This document shows, piece after piece, positions 1 through 8,421 of a stretch of DNA of 64,000 nt. The notes under the pieces are model-generated. The model searched no databases. It was given only the letters and a program-made list of their open reading frames with translations, and was not told where the DNA came from. The stretch is from CAYMWF01 sp964394085 [NCBI: uncultured Gemmatimonadota bacterium] (GTDB lineage Bacteria; GCA-2686955; CAYMWF01): positions 1 through 64,000 of the forward strand of contig CAYMWF010000021.1 in assembly GCA_964394085.1 (NCBI GenBank). The letters run 5' to 3'. How positions within the stretch are numbered: position 1 is the stretch's first letter; each line of letters begins with the position of its first letter. Made by a program: the position numbers and the translations under genes.

Positions 1-867
1 ACCGGCGACCTGACCCGGATAGGAACCCTGGACGACGGCACGGAGATCCTGGTCAACCGGATCCTGGCCGATGCCGACCTCGGAATATCAGTCTCTCTGG
101 TGGAACCGCACCTGATGGCGGGGTTCTCCGGCGGAGGCAAAGCCGTCTGCCCCGGAGTAATCGGCCTCGAAACCCTGAAAGCCCTGCACGCCCCGCCGAT
201 CATCGACCACCCGCTGTCCAGGGAAGGTGTCGCCGCCGGCAATATTCTGCAGGAAAACGCCGTGGAAATCGCCCGTGACAGCGGCGTCCGCTTCGCCGTG
301 AACGTAACCCTCGACCCGGAACGGAGATTGACGGGCATCTTCGCCGGAGAAATCGAACAATCCCGCAGGGAAGCGATCGAACAGGTCCGGAAGCAGTCGC
401 TTCATCACCTCGATAAAAAATACCAGGCTGTTCTGACCACCGGGGCCGGCCGACCGCTCGACGCGACACTCTACCAGTCGTTCAAAGGCGCGCACGGCGC
501 TCTCCAGGTTATCGAAGATGGAGGTATAATCCTTCTCGCCGCCGAATGCGGTGAAGGGCTGGGCAGCGATAATTTCATTTCACTGCTCGAGATGCAGAAA
601 GATCCCGGAGAATTCCTGTCGCTTCTCCGAAGCCCCGGGTTCTTCCGGGCCGACCAGTGGATGGCCCAGCATCTCGCCGTGATCAGATTGAAAGCGAACC
701 TTTTACTCTTCAGCACCGGCCTTCGGGCGGAGGACAGGGCGAAACTGCCGTTCACAGTGCTCGACTCCATCAAAGAAGGGTTCAAAATCATGACGGAACA
801 AATCGGCCCGAACCCTTCCCTGCTGGTCGTGCCCGAGGGCTGTTACGTCCTGCCGATGTCCGAATGA
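1..867 (+). CDS. LarA-family (DUF2088) nickel-pincer racemase-like protein, 5' end outside window
   Basis: The frame is open from the first base, so the N-terminus lies outside the window; 288 codons are visible. The motif GFSGGGKAVCPG at about visible codons 41-52 matches the LarA-family signature containing the lysine that holds the nickel-pincer cofactor in lactate racemase. The rest (PIIDHPLSREG, VVPEGCYVLP) fits the LarA C-terminal domain. Family members racemise or epimerise alpha-hydroxy acids, but the substrate cannot be read here and no larB/larC/larE cofactor genes are seen in the window. The next gene begins about 40 bases downstream on the same strand. Family confidence is high; substrate confidence is low. 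Confidence 0.8.
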   Translation, partial: TGDLTRIGTLDDGTEILVNRILADADLGISVSLVEPHLMAGFSGGGKAVCPGVIGLETLKALHAPPIIDHPLSREGVAAGNILQENAVEIARDSGVRFAVNVTLDPERRLTGIFAGEIEQSRREAIEQVRKQSLHHLDKKYQAVLTTGAGRPLDATLYQSFKGAHGALQVIEDGGIILLAAECGEGLGSDNFISLLEMQKDPGEFLSLLRSPGFFRADQWMAQHLAVIRLKANLLLFSTGLRAEDRAKLPFTVLDSIKEGFKIMTEQIGPNPSLLVVPEGCYVLPMSE

Positions 868-904
868 ACTGATGACCGGGGCGACACCCCGGCGAGATAA
901 AATC

Positions 905-2128
905 ATGATCCGCAAACTCTACCTTCAGGATTCCTACCTGTCCGACTTCGAAGCAGCCGTCAAGGGTTGCGAAAAAAAACCGGACGGGGATGGTTCATGG
1001 CTCGTTTCTCTCGAAAAAACCGCGTTCTATCCCGAATCGGGGGGGCAGCGCGCCGACAAGGGAACGATAAACGGGTTTCCCGTGGTCCACGTCTTTAACG
1101 TCGAAGGCGATAAAAAAGCCGGAAAGGACGAGGAAATCTTCCATGTCGTTGAAACCGGAAAGCCGATCTCGGGCCAGGTAAAATGCTCGATAGACATGGA
1201 GCACCGGCTCTCGAACATGCGGCAGCACACCGGCCAGCACATACTTTCCCGCTGCTTCTCGAACCTCTGCGACGCCGATACGGTCTCATCCCGCCTCGGT
1301 GCAGCGGAATGCACCGTCGATATAGACCTGCCGAAGCTGTCGGTGGAACGGTTGGCCGACGTCGAACACGATGCCAACCGGGTGGTCCGCGAGAATCTTC
1401 CCGTAACGGCCCGGAATTTATCCTCACCGAAAGCCAGGGCTCTCCCCCTCCGTAAAATGCCTGACATGAAAGGCAGAATACGGGTCGTTGAGATAAAGGA
1501 ATTCGACTGGTCCGCCTGCGGAGGAACCCACGTCGCCCACACGGGCGAAATCGGTCACATACTGATCACCGGCACGGAAAAGTACAAAGGCCTCATCCGC
1601 GTTTTCTTCGTAACCGGGATAAATGCCACCGCCCGGGCCGCGGCCTGGAGAGCGGGAATCACGGCAGCGAAGAAAAAACTCTCCTGCGGATTGGACGACA
1701 TTCCGGCCAATTACCTGAAGATGCAGGCCGAAATAAAGTCGCACATCCGCGCAAACAATAACCTCATCGAAAAACTGGCGGCTCTGCAGCTCGTCAAGAT
1801 TCGCGGCGAGCTGGGCAAGAAGCCCTCCGTCAATATTATCGACTGGGGCGACGTCAACATCCTGCGAAGGCTCGCTATCGCCGCCCTGGAAGAAAAAGAC
1901 GGATCGGTCATCCTGGTGCACGAATCGGAACCGTCCACCTTCGTCGTGGCGGCGAACGGCGGCAAGCAGCCCGATCTTCTCCCTTTCCTCGACCACCTGT
2001 GCAGCAGTTTCGGCTGCAGGGGCGGAGGAGATCCCGGCCTGGTGCAGGGAACGGGGCTCGAGAAAAAACGCGTGGCGGAATTCGTCGAAACAGCCCGAAA
2101 AGCACTCGCCGGAAAGCCTGTTTCATGA
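905..2128 (+). CDS. AlaX-type alanyl-tRNA editing protein, long form with DHHA1-like C-terminus
   Basis: A stand-alone relative of the AlaRS editing domain that would hydrolyse mischarged Ser- or Gly-tRNA(Ala). The zinc-site motifs are intact: HTGQH at about residue 106 and CGGTH at about residue 204. The N-terminus MIRKLYLQDSYL matches family starts, so I chose the ATG at 905; an in-frame ATG at 872 would add eleven poorly matching residues. The C-terminal ~170 residues contain a coiled segment and a glycine-rich CRGGGDPGLVQG stretch typical of DHHA1, which makes this the long AlaX-L type of about 407 aa. Its stop overlaps the next start (ATGA), suggesting translational coupling. Confidence 0.9.
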   Translation: MIRKLYLQDSYLSDFEAAVKGCEKKPDGDGSWLVSLEKTAFYPESGGQRADKGTINGFPVVHVFNVEGDKKAGKDEEIFHVVETGKPISGQVKCSIDMEHRLSNMRQHTGQHILSRCFSNLCDADTVSSRLGAAECTVDIDLPKLSVERLADVEHDANRVVRENLPVTARNLSSPKARALPLRKMPDMKGRIRVVEIKEFDWSACGGTHVAHTGEIGHILITGTEKYKGLIRVFFVTGINATARAAAWRAGITAAKKKLSCGLDDIPANYLKMQAEIKSHIRANNNLIEKLAALQLVKIRGELGKKPSVNIIDWGDVNILRRLAIAALEEKDGSVILVHESEPSTFVVAANGGKQPDLLPFLDHLCSSFGCRGGGDPGLVQGTGLEKKRVAEFVETARKALAGKPVS

Positions 2129-5100
2129 AACCGATACGTCGATTTTTTCCGGCGCCGATCTTCCTTTTCCTCTACCTGGCATTCTCCCTGTTTCCCGCGC
2201 CGGCACCGGCGGAAGGTTTCGGGAGCGGAAGCGGCTCCTCCTGGAAAGCCGGCACAGCTTCTCCGGATTCCATTTTCAGCCACCTGGCGGATTCTGTTTT
2301 CGCGGACTGCCTGTCGAGGCTTCTTCTGAAACCGTCCGAGCTGTCGTTCGACCGGTGCTGGGCCCGGGACGATACCTTCCGTCTCGATATTGCCGCTCAA
2401 GCGCTTACCGATCCGCTGACCCTCCCGGCAATCCGCGACCACCTCACCGCCAGCGCCCCCGATTCCGGCGGAGCTCTCTCAGGTTTTCTTCCCACGGCCT
2501 GGGACTGCCTCGGCATTACAGCGCGCCCGGCAGGCCAAAGCAGACCGATCCAAGAAGCGCTCGCTTCCGACGGCGGCACCCCCGGAGCGGCCACGGTAAC
2601 GGCGATGTGCGGAATACTCGAAGAAGTATCCGCCCTCCTCGACGCCGCCTTTTCGAACCTGACACTCGAAGAAAAAATCCGCCTCCTGGCCTGCGCGCCC
2701 GTCTTTTTCGCGAACGAAGAAGAAGCAGATACAACCTCAGGAGAACCGGGCCGCTTCGGAGAACTGAACCGTGAGCTGGGTCTGACGATCCCCGATTCCT
2801 TCGAGGTCTCCTCCGACTCTCTCCTCAACTGGGCGGTGAAAGTGGACGCGACTCCCCTCGCCCGGGCGGCGGCCTCGCTCCTGGCGGCCTGCGAAACCGT
2901 CGCCGGGCATAGCCTTCCCGCCGATCCGCTAACCGTTCCCGCCCGGACCGCGGAATCAACCGCCGGGGACGCCGCAACCTGGCCGTCGCCCCGCGGAAAG
3001 GTCCTGGGCACCGTCCTGCTCCGCCTCCGCACGGTCAGGGGCGACATAGTTGTGGGAGGCGCCGGCCCCAACTCCTACGACGGTCGATTCGCTCTCATCA
3101 TCGACACCGGCGGCGACGACATCTACAAGGGAGGCGCAGGAGGCGGCTGCGGCGCCGGGCTCGGCTACGAAGCCGGCGCGTCATCCACCCCCGTATCAGC
3201 CGTCATCGATCTCGGTGGCGACGACCTTTACGACTCCGGCGGCGTCTCATTCTCCTGCGGAGCGGCGGTTCTGGGGATCGGCATCATCATCGATTCGGCC
3301 GGCGACGACACGTACCGGTGCGGCCCCTGCTCCCAGGGGGCGGGCCTTTTCGGCTGCGGATTCCTGATCGACCTGGACGGCGATGACGTCCGCACCGCGG
3401 ATTACTTCTCCCAGGGGGCGGGATGCGCGGGCGCGGGCGCGCTCTTCGACGCGGACGGCAACGATCTATACTCGGTCTCCGCATTCGGCCAGGGCTGCGG
3501 CGGCACCTTCGGATTCGGCGCGCTCCTCGAAAACGGCGGGAACGATGTATACCGGGCCGGCGGCGTCTATACCCATGCGCCGCTGCTCCCCGATGACTAC
3601 CGCTCTTTCGCCCAGGGTTTCGCCATCGGGTTCAGACCGCGGGCGGGCGGCGGTATCGGGTTTCTGCTCGACAGGAGCGGAAACGATTTCTATGACGCGG
3701 AAGTTTTCGCCCAGGCCTGCGCCTACTGGTACTCGGTGGGCATCCTCGCCGACCTGGACGGCAACGACCACTATTCAGCAACGCAATACGCCCAGGGCTC
3801 GGGCATCCACCTTGCCGCAGGCCACCTTTATGACGCGGGCGGCCGGGATCACTACTTCTCCCGCTTCGGTCCATCCCAGGGCACGGCCCACGATCTCGCC
3901 GTCGGGGTTCTTCACGACCTGGAGGGCGACGATCGCTACCTGGTCGGAGGCGGCCAGGGGCTTTCACTCACTAATTCGGTGGCGATATTCATCGACGGCG
4001 GCGGAGACGACCATTACAGCGCAACGGAAAAAAACGCGGGTCACGGGATATCGAGGAAGGCGCGCGGGTTCGAGGGCGCCGGCTTTTTCATCGATCTCGA
4101 GGGAAAAGACTCTTACGACGCCGGCTCGTCGGGATCGGATGCGTCAATCTGGCGTCAGGAAGGCTGGGGAATAGGGGTCGATCTCGACAGGGATGTTTTC
4201 CTTCCCGAGGAAAAACTTCCCGAAATCGTGCTGACGGAAGAAGATACGCTTCAATCCCCGGAGGAGCTTTTCGATACCGCGTCATTGTGGGAGGTGGGCA
4301 ACAATCGAGAAAAAGTGAGAAAGGCCCGCCTCGCCCTGAAAGCGAAGGGGATGCCCGCGGTAAAATACGTTTTAACCGAGAGGCTGGACACACGAAGCGG
4401 CCTGGAGCTTCGTGCGGTGGAAGAGCTCGCCGGGGCGTATCCCGACTCCTCCGCAGAAATCGCCGCGAATCTCCTCGAAAGCACGACCGATCGGATCCGG
4501 GGCAATGCCGTATGGCTCCTCGGAAGGCTGAAAAGAATCGAGCACTCGAGCCGGCTCGTTTCGATGCTGGATGAGAAAAAGAACGAGCCGCTGTCCGCCC
4601 GCATAATCGAAAGTCTCGGCAGAATAGGCGATCCCTCGTCAGCGGAATCTGTTCATCCGTTCCTCAGCGCGGATACCGAAAAGGTAAGGATCACGGCGGC
4701 TGAAGCTCTCGGCAGGTTAAAAACCGAATCGTCGATTCCATATCTGCTCGACGCCCTTGGTGACGAGGCTTTCGTTGTCCGTTCCGCCGCCGGCTCGGCC
4801 CTCTCCCGTTTCGAACCGGCGATGGTCCTGCCTGCCCTGGCGGAGCGGATTGAAGCGGCGGAGCCCGGAGAAGAGGCATCCCTCCGCGAGCTCGCCCGGC
4901 TGTGCACGGAACTGGCCCCGGATCTTGAGCCTGAAAAGGACCGGTCCATCCGCACCCGGCTCCGGAATGTCCTGATGCCGCTCCTCCACTCGGAGCTCCC
5001 CGGACTGCGCGCCGCCGCCGCGGACGCCCTCTCCGCTCTCGGCAGCGATATCGCCGACCGGCGCCTGCATAACCTGTTTGAAGATGAACGGGATCCCATG

Positions 5101-5148
5101 GTTCGCAACGCTTTGGCGGATTCACCCGCATGCAGCAATAAGGAATAG
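2125..5148 (+). CDS. Exported protein with twelve D-x-x-G-[D/N]-D-x-Y repeats and C-terminal HEAT repeats
   Basis: Predicted 1007 aa. The start at 2125 overlaps the AlaX stop and gives a clean signal peptide (MKPIRRFFPAPIFLFLYLAF, cleavage near APAEG). Residues ~30-320 are helical and unassigned. Residues ~322-668 hold twelve units of consensus h-D-x-x-G-[D/N]-D-x-Y, 25-40 residues apart, often with a SQGAG or AQGSG stretch between. Residues ~720-1000 read as HEAT/PBS-lyase-like helical repeats (VWLLGRLKRIEH, IIESLGRIGDPSS, AAEALGRLKTESSIPYLLDA). The acidic glycine-rich units recall Ca-binding RTX-like turns, but the spacing is far longer than an RTX nonapeptide. I do not recognise a named family. 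A periplasmic or surface scaffold role is inference. Confidence 0.85.
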   Translation: MKPIRRFFPAPIFLFLYLAFSLFPAPAPAEGFGSGSGSSWKAGTASPDSIFSHLADSVFADCLSRLLLKPSELSFDRCWARDDTFRLDIAAQALTDPLTLPAIRDHLTASAPDSGGALSGFLPTAWDCLGITARPAGQSRPIQEALASDGGTPGAATVTAMCGILEEVSALLDAAFSNLTLEEKIRLLACAPVFFANEEEADTTSGEPGRFGELNRELGLTIPDSFEVSSDSLLNWAVKVDATPLARAAASLLAACETVAGHSLPADPLTVPARTAESTAGDAATWPSPRGKVLGTVLLRLRTVRGDIVVGGAGPNSYDGRFALIIDTGGDDIYKGGAGGGCGAGLGYEAGASSTPVSAVIDLGGDDLYDSGGVSFSCGAAVLGIGIIIDSAGDDTYRCGPCSQGAGLFGCGFLIDLDGDDVRTADYFSQGAGCAGAGALFDADGNDLYSVSAFGQGCGGTFGFGALLENGGNDVYRAGGVYTHAPLLPDDYRSFAQGFAIGFRPRAGGGIGFLLDRSGNDFYDAEVFAQACAYWYSVGILADLDGNDHYSATQYAQGSGIHLAAGHLYDAGGRDHYFSRFGPSQGTAHDLAVGVLHDLEGDDRYLVGGGQGLSLTNSVAIFIDGGGDDHYSATEKNAGHGISRKARGFEGAGFFIDLEGKDSYDAGSSGSDASIWRQEGWGIGVDLDRDVFLPEEKLPEIVLTEEDTLQSPEELFDTASLWEVGNNREKVRKARLALKAKGMPAVKYVLTERLDTRSGLELRAVEELAGAYPDSSAEIAANLLESTTDRIRGNAVWLLGRLKRIEHSSRLVSMLDEKKNEPLSARIIESLGRIGDPSSAESVHPFLSADTEKVRITAAEALGRLKTESSIPYLLDALGDEAFVVRSAAGSALSRFEPAMVLPALAERIEAAEPGEEASLRELARLCTELAPDLEPEKDRSIRTRLRNVLMPLLHSELPGLRAAAADALSALGSDIADRRLHNLFEDERDPMVRNALADSPACSNKE
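3090..4130 (+). repeat. Twelve-unit protein repeat block (D-x-x-G-[D/N]-D-x-Y) within the exported protein
   Basis: Unit cores read in order: IDTGGDDIY, IDLGGDDLY, IDSAGDDTY, IDLDGDDVR, FDADGNDLY, LENGGNDVY, LDRSGNDFY, ADLDGNDHY, YDAGGRDHY, HDLEGDDRY, IDGGGDDHY, IDLEGKDSY. Unit 4 has lost the tyrosine and unit 6 the first aspartate. The units are clearly related but diverged, so this is an old repeat and not a recent tandem duplication. Confidence 0.85.
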
Positions 5149-5152
5149 GCCG

Positions 5153-5737
5153 ATGAATTATTTCGACGGGCTCGCCAGGAGAAGACGCAGCGTCAGAAAA
5201 TATGAGCCGGATCCCGTGCCCGGCGATGTGATCAACGGGATTCTCGATACGGCGAGGATGGCTCCATCCTGGCACAACAAACAATGCTGGCGCTTCCTTG
5301 TTGTAACCGACCGCGAAAAAATCGCCGGTCTGTGCGAAGGAGGAAAAGTCAAGAGCGGATGGAACAAGTGGGCCCGCAACGTGCCGGTTTTTATCGCCGC
5401 GTGCGGCAAACCCGACGAGAGCGGCGTTCAGAACGGCATGGACTATTACCTGGTGGATGTCGCCATCGCCATGGATCACCTGACCCTGGCGGCCACCGCG
5501 AGAGGGCTCGGCACCTGCTGGATCGGAGCTATGGACGAGAGCCATGTCAGGAAAGTCCTGGGCGTTCCTCCAGAATACCGGATCGTGGCCCTCACCCCCC
5601 TGGGACGGCCCTCGGAGAGCACGGATCCCCTGAACGACGACGGCCTCTTCCCGATGGCGGAAAAAAAACGCAAACCTGCGAGCGAAACGGTGTTCGACGA
5701 TGTGTGGGGCACCCCTTTCAGCGAACCCGCCCGGTAA
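5153..5737 (+). CDS. Nitroreductase-family FMN-dependent oxidoreductase
   Basis: A 194-aa protein of normal nitroreductase length. The N-terminal RRRRSVRKYEPDPV and the following APSWHNKQCWRF segment are the FMN-binding signatures of the NfsA/FRase fold; ATARGLGTCWIGA and ALTPLGRP complete the family pattern. It probably uses NAD(P)H to reduce quinones or nitro-compounds, but the physiological substrate cannot be inferred. The start at 5153 follows AAGGAATAGG, which contains the previous gene's stop, so it is likely co-transcribed with the upstream repeat protein. Confidence 0.88.
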   Translation: MNYFDGLARRRRSVRKYEPDPVPGDVINGILDTARMAPSWHNKQCWRFLVVTDREKIAGLCEGGKVKSGWNKWARNVPVFIAACGKPDESGVQNGMDYYLVDVAIAMDHLTLAATARGLGTCWIGAMDESHVRKVLGVPPEYRIVALTPLGRPSESTDPLNDDGLFPMAEKKRKPASETVFDDVWGTPFSEPAR

Positions 5738-5762
5738 TGGCTTTTCAGCCACAGAAAAGGAC

Positions 5763-6455
5763 ATGATCTTGACGCGAAACAATGACGCGGTAAAAATAAT
5801 CACCCTCCACGAGGATAACCACCTTCTCGCAGTTTACAAACCGGCGGGTATACCGGTCCAGGCCGCCCGGCGGGGAGATCCCGACCTGTTCACACTTGTG
5901 AGGCGCTGGAGAGAAACCTCGGAGAACAAGCCTGGAAGGGCTTTCCTGGCGATAGTGCACCGAATCGATCGCCCGGTATCCGGCATAGTCGTCTTCTGCA
6001 AGACATCCAAAAGTGCGGCGCGGCTTTCAGACAGGTTCAAGAACAGACAGGTCGAAAAAACGTATCACGCCGTAGTGCACGGAGTGCCCGAAATCCTCGA
6101 AGGCCGCCTCGAAAACCTGCTGGTGAAAAGCAAAAAACTGAAAGCAAGGGAAGCGCGACAGGATGAACAGGGGAAACGCGCAGTGCTGACCTACCGCGTG
6201 TTAGGCGCCGTTCCAGGCATGAGCCTCCTCGAAGTGTTTCCTGAAACCGGACGGTTCCATCAGATCCGGTTCCAGCTCGCGAACGCGGGTATCCCGATCT
6301 TCGGCGACACCTTTTACGGCGCGCCCGCAGGACCGAGAAAAGACTCAATCGCCCTCTGGGCGAATCGGATCAGCTTCGAGCATCCGGTAGGGAACAGTCC
6401 GATTGTGATCGAATCTCCCCGTCCCCGCAACTGGCCGTGGCCTCCGCCGCGATGA
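5763..6455 (+). CDS. RluA-family RNA pseudouridine synthase (short form, no S4 domain)
   Basis: A 230-aa member of the RluA family that would isomerise uridine to pseudouridine in rRNA or tRNA. It shows the catalytic motif HRIDRPVSG with its aspartate at about residue 68, the opening LLAVYKPAGIPVQ, and the C-terminal GRFHQIRFQLA and IFGDTFYGA motifs. There is no N-terminal S4 RNA-binding domain, unlike the second synthase at 45378. The start at 5763 follows AAAAGG. It converges on the ygiQ-like gene with 16 bases between stops. Target site unknown. Confidence 0.88.
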   Translation: MILTRNNDAVKIITLHEDNHLLAVYKPAGIPVQAARRGDPDLFTLVRRWRETSENKPGRAFLAIVHRIDRPVSGIVVFCKTSKSAARLSDRFKNRQVEKTYHAVVHGVPEILEGRLENLLVKSKKLKAREARQDEQGKRAVLTYRVLGAVPGMSLLEVFPETGRFHQIRFQLANAGIPIFGDTFYGAPAGPRKDSIALWANRISFEHPVGNSPIVIESPRPRNWPWPPPR

Positions 6456-6471
6456 CAACCCCTCGGGCCGG

Positions 6472-8421
6472 CTACCGCCCCGGTGGAACCAGACACGATT
6501 TTCCCCGCCCGACCAGGTCTTTTCTTCCCATCCTGATCAGAACTTTCCGGGCCCGGTCCCGGAACGATGGCAGGTGAAAAAGCAGCAGGGCTTTCTGATC
6601 CTTCCTCGCGCCGTCGCCATGAGCCGACTCGACACGCCCCGCGGCTCGATTGCACGGATCGATCCCCGTATGGAACATGGTCGTCGACCGGGTCAGGGGC
6701 GCGGGAAGGAATTCCTGTATCTGCCTCGTCCTGATACCGAATTTTTTCATCCACAACGCCGCTTCAAGCATCTCTTCATCCCCTGAACCGGGATGCGCGG
6801 GAATGAAGTATGCCAGGACATACTGCTTTTTCCCCGCTTCGGCGCTGTATCGCTTGAACAGCTCGAGGAATCGCTCGGTTTCGCTTACCGGGGGTTTACC
6901 CATCAGGGAGAGGACAGAGGCGGAAACATGCTCCGGTGCGATTTTAAGCTGCCCGCCGGTAAAGCTGCCGACAAGCTCCCTGATATACTCGGGGTGGAGA
7001 AGGGCCAGGTCGTGACGGATTCCCGAGGCGATCCGAACGAACTTCACATCGGGCAGCGAGCGTGCGCGCCGGTACAGGCGAATCAGCGGCTCCTGGTTCG
7101 TGTTCAGGAATGAGCAGATTTTCGGATGAAGGCAGGAGCGCTTCCGGCACACCTTCTGCAGGTCCGGGCGTCCGCATCCCGTTCGCCACATGTTTGCGGT
7201 CGCTCCTCCCAGGTCGCTTACACTCCCCTTGAAGGTCCCGTCTTTATCCGCAATCTCACGGATTTCGGCGATGATGCTCTTCTCCGACCGGCTCTGAACG
7301 ATTCCCCCTTCATGAAGGGCCACGGCACAGAAAGAGCAGCCCCCGTAACACCCACGGGAGATCGTAACCGAGTGCCGGATCATTTCGAAAGCCGGGATGC
7401 GCTCGCTCCCGTAAACCGGATGCGGACGCCGGGTGAACGGGAGCCTGTACGTATAGTCGAGTTCACGGGTCGAAAGCGGCGTCGACGGCGGATTGGCCAG
7501 AAGAAAACGGTCACCGTGCGGCTGAACGACAGGCTTCGCGTTCCAGGGGTTCAACTCGCCGTGATACAGCCCGGATGCCTTCGCGAATGCTTCGGTATCT
7601 TCCCGAACCGCTTCGAACCCCGGAAGCTGCACGATTCCGGAGCGGACTCTCCCCGGCAGGCCGTTTCCAGGCGCCCCGCTTCCGCTCACGGTCGATCGAC
7701 CGGACTTCCTCAGGGACCAGCCGTCGGGAACGGTTCCCCTGATAACGCAGGTGCCGCGGATATTTTCGATACTCTCCCACGGTTCATTCTTTCTCAACCG
7801 CGAGACGAGCTCCCTGAGCGGTCGTTCTCCCGCGCCGAAAACGAGCATATCAGCCCTTGCGTCGAACAGTATCGATCTACGCACCTTTTCAGACCAGAAA
7901 TCGTAATGAGCGAACCTGCGAAGACTCGCTTCCAGACCGCCGAGGACGATCCTTGCGCCACCGCCTTCCGGAGTACCGGGGAATGCTTCCCGTATTCTCT
8001 GTGCATATACTATCGCCGCCCGGTCGGGTCTTCCTCCGGCTCTGCCCCCCGGAGCGTAACTGTCGTCGCTGCGCCGTTTCCTCGCGCTCGTGTATTTCAA
8101 AACCATGGAATCAACGTTGCCCGAAGTCACGGCGAAAAATAGACGCGGTAGACCGAATGCGGAAAAATCGCCGGCGCTGCGCCAGTCAGGCCGAGAGAGC
8201 ACAACGATACGCAACCCGAGATACTCGAGGTACCGGGCGATAAGCGCGGCTCCGAATGAAGGGTGATCGACGTAAGCATCCCCGGTAACGACTACGACAT
8301 CCGGACGACTCCAGCCGCGCTTCTTCATTTCCCGGCGACTTGCCGGAAGGTGCGATAGTCCGCTCCTGCTCACGCTTTCGAATCTCCCCGGGGACGCCGG
8401 AATAATTCCGCTCCCTTTCAT
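6472..8421 (-). CDS. ygiQ: YgiQ-family (UPF0313) radical SAM protein
   Basis: 649 aa, the normal size for YgiQ. The N-terminal Rossmann-like half carries YVDHPSFGAALIARYLE and GGLEASLRRFAHYDFW, both hallmarks of the family. The radical SAM cluster motif CYGGCSFC lies near residue 357 and would bind a 4Fe-4S cluster and S-adenosylmethionine. The later NTNQEPLIRLYR and HPGSGDEEM segments also match. The biological reaction of YgiQ is not established. The start overlaps the stop of the upstream radical SAM gene by four bases (ATGA), so the two are probably one operon. Confidence 0.92.
   Translation of the reverse strand: MKGSGIIPASPGRFESVSRSGLSHLPASRREMKKRGWSRPDVVVVTGDAYVDHPSFGAALIARYLEYLGLRIVVLSRPDWRSAGDFSAFGLPRLFFAVTSGNVDSMVLKYTSARKRRSDDSYAPGGRAGGRPDRAAIVYAQRIREAFPGTPEGGGARIVLGGLEASLRRFAHYDFWSEKVRRSILFDARADMLVFGAGERPLRELVSRLRKNEPWESIENIRGTCVIRGTVPDGWSLRKSGRSTVSGSGAPGNGLPGRVRSGIVQLPGFEAVREDTEAFAKASGLYHGELNPWNAKPVVQPHGDRFLLANPPSTPLSTRELDYTYRLPFTRRPHPVYGSERIPAFEMIRHSVTISRGCYGGCSFCAVALHEGGIVQSRSEKSIIAEIREIADKDGTFKGSVSDLGGATANMWRTGCGRPDLQKVCRKRSCLHPKICSFLNTNQEPLIRLYRRARSLPDVKFVRIASGIRHDLALLHPEYIRELVGSFTGGQLKIAPEHVSASVLSLMGKPPVSETERFLELFKRYSAEAGKKQYVLAYFIPAHPGSGDEEMLEAALWMKKFGIRTRQIQEFLPAPLTRSTTMFHTGIDPCNRAAGRVESAHGDGARKDQKALLLFHLPSFRDRARKVLIRMGRKDLVGRGKSCLVPPGR

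Noticed and set aside
3383-4174. Alternative plus-strand frame of 263 codons in the repeat protein
   Set aside because: It lies in the repeat block, and its Thr/Arg/Ser-rich pattern comes from reading the GGCGACGAC-type units out of frame.
4691-5803. Long minus-strand open frame opposite the HEAT repeats and nitroreductase
   Set aside because: It is the shadow of two well-supported plus-strand genes; the translation is arginine/proline-rich with no recognisable domain and no ribosome site.
7126-8142. Plus-strand open frame of about 338 codons across the ygiQ-like gene
   Set aside because: Antisense to a clear radical SAM gene in GC-rich DNA; no motif and low-complexity composition.
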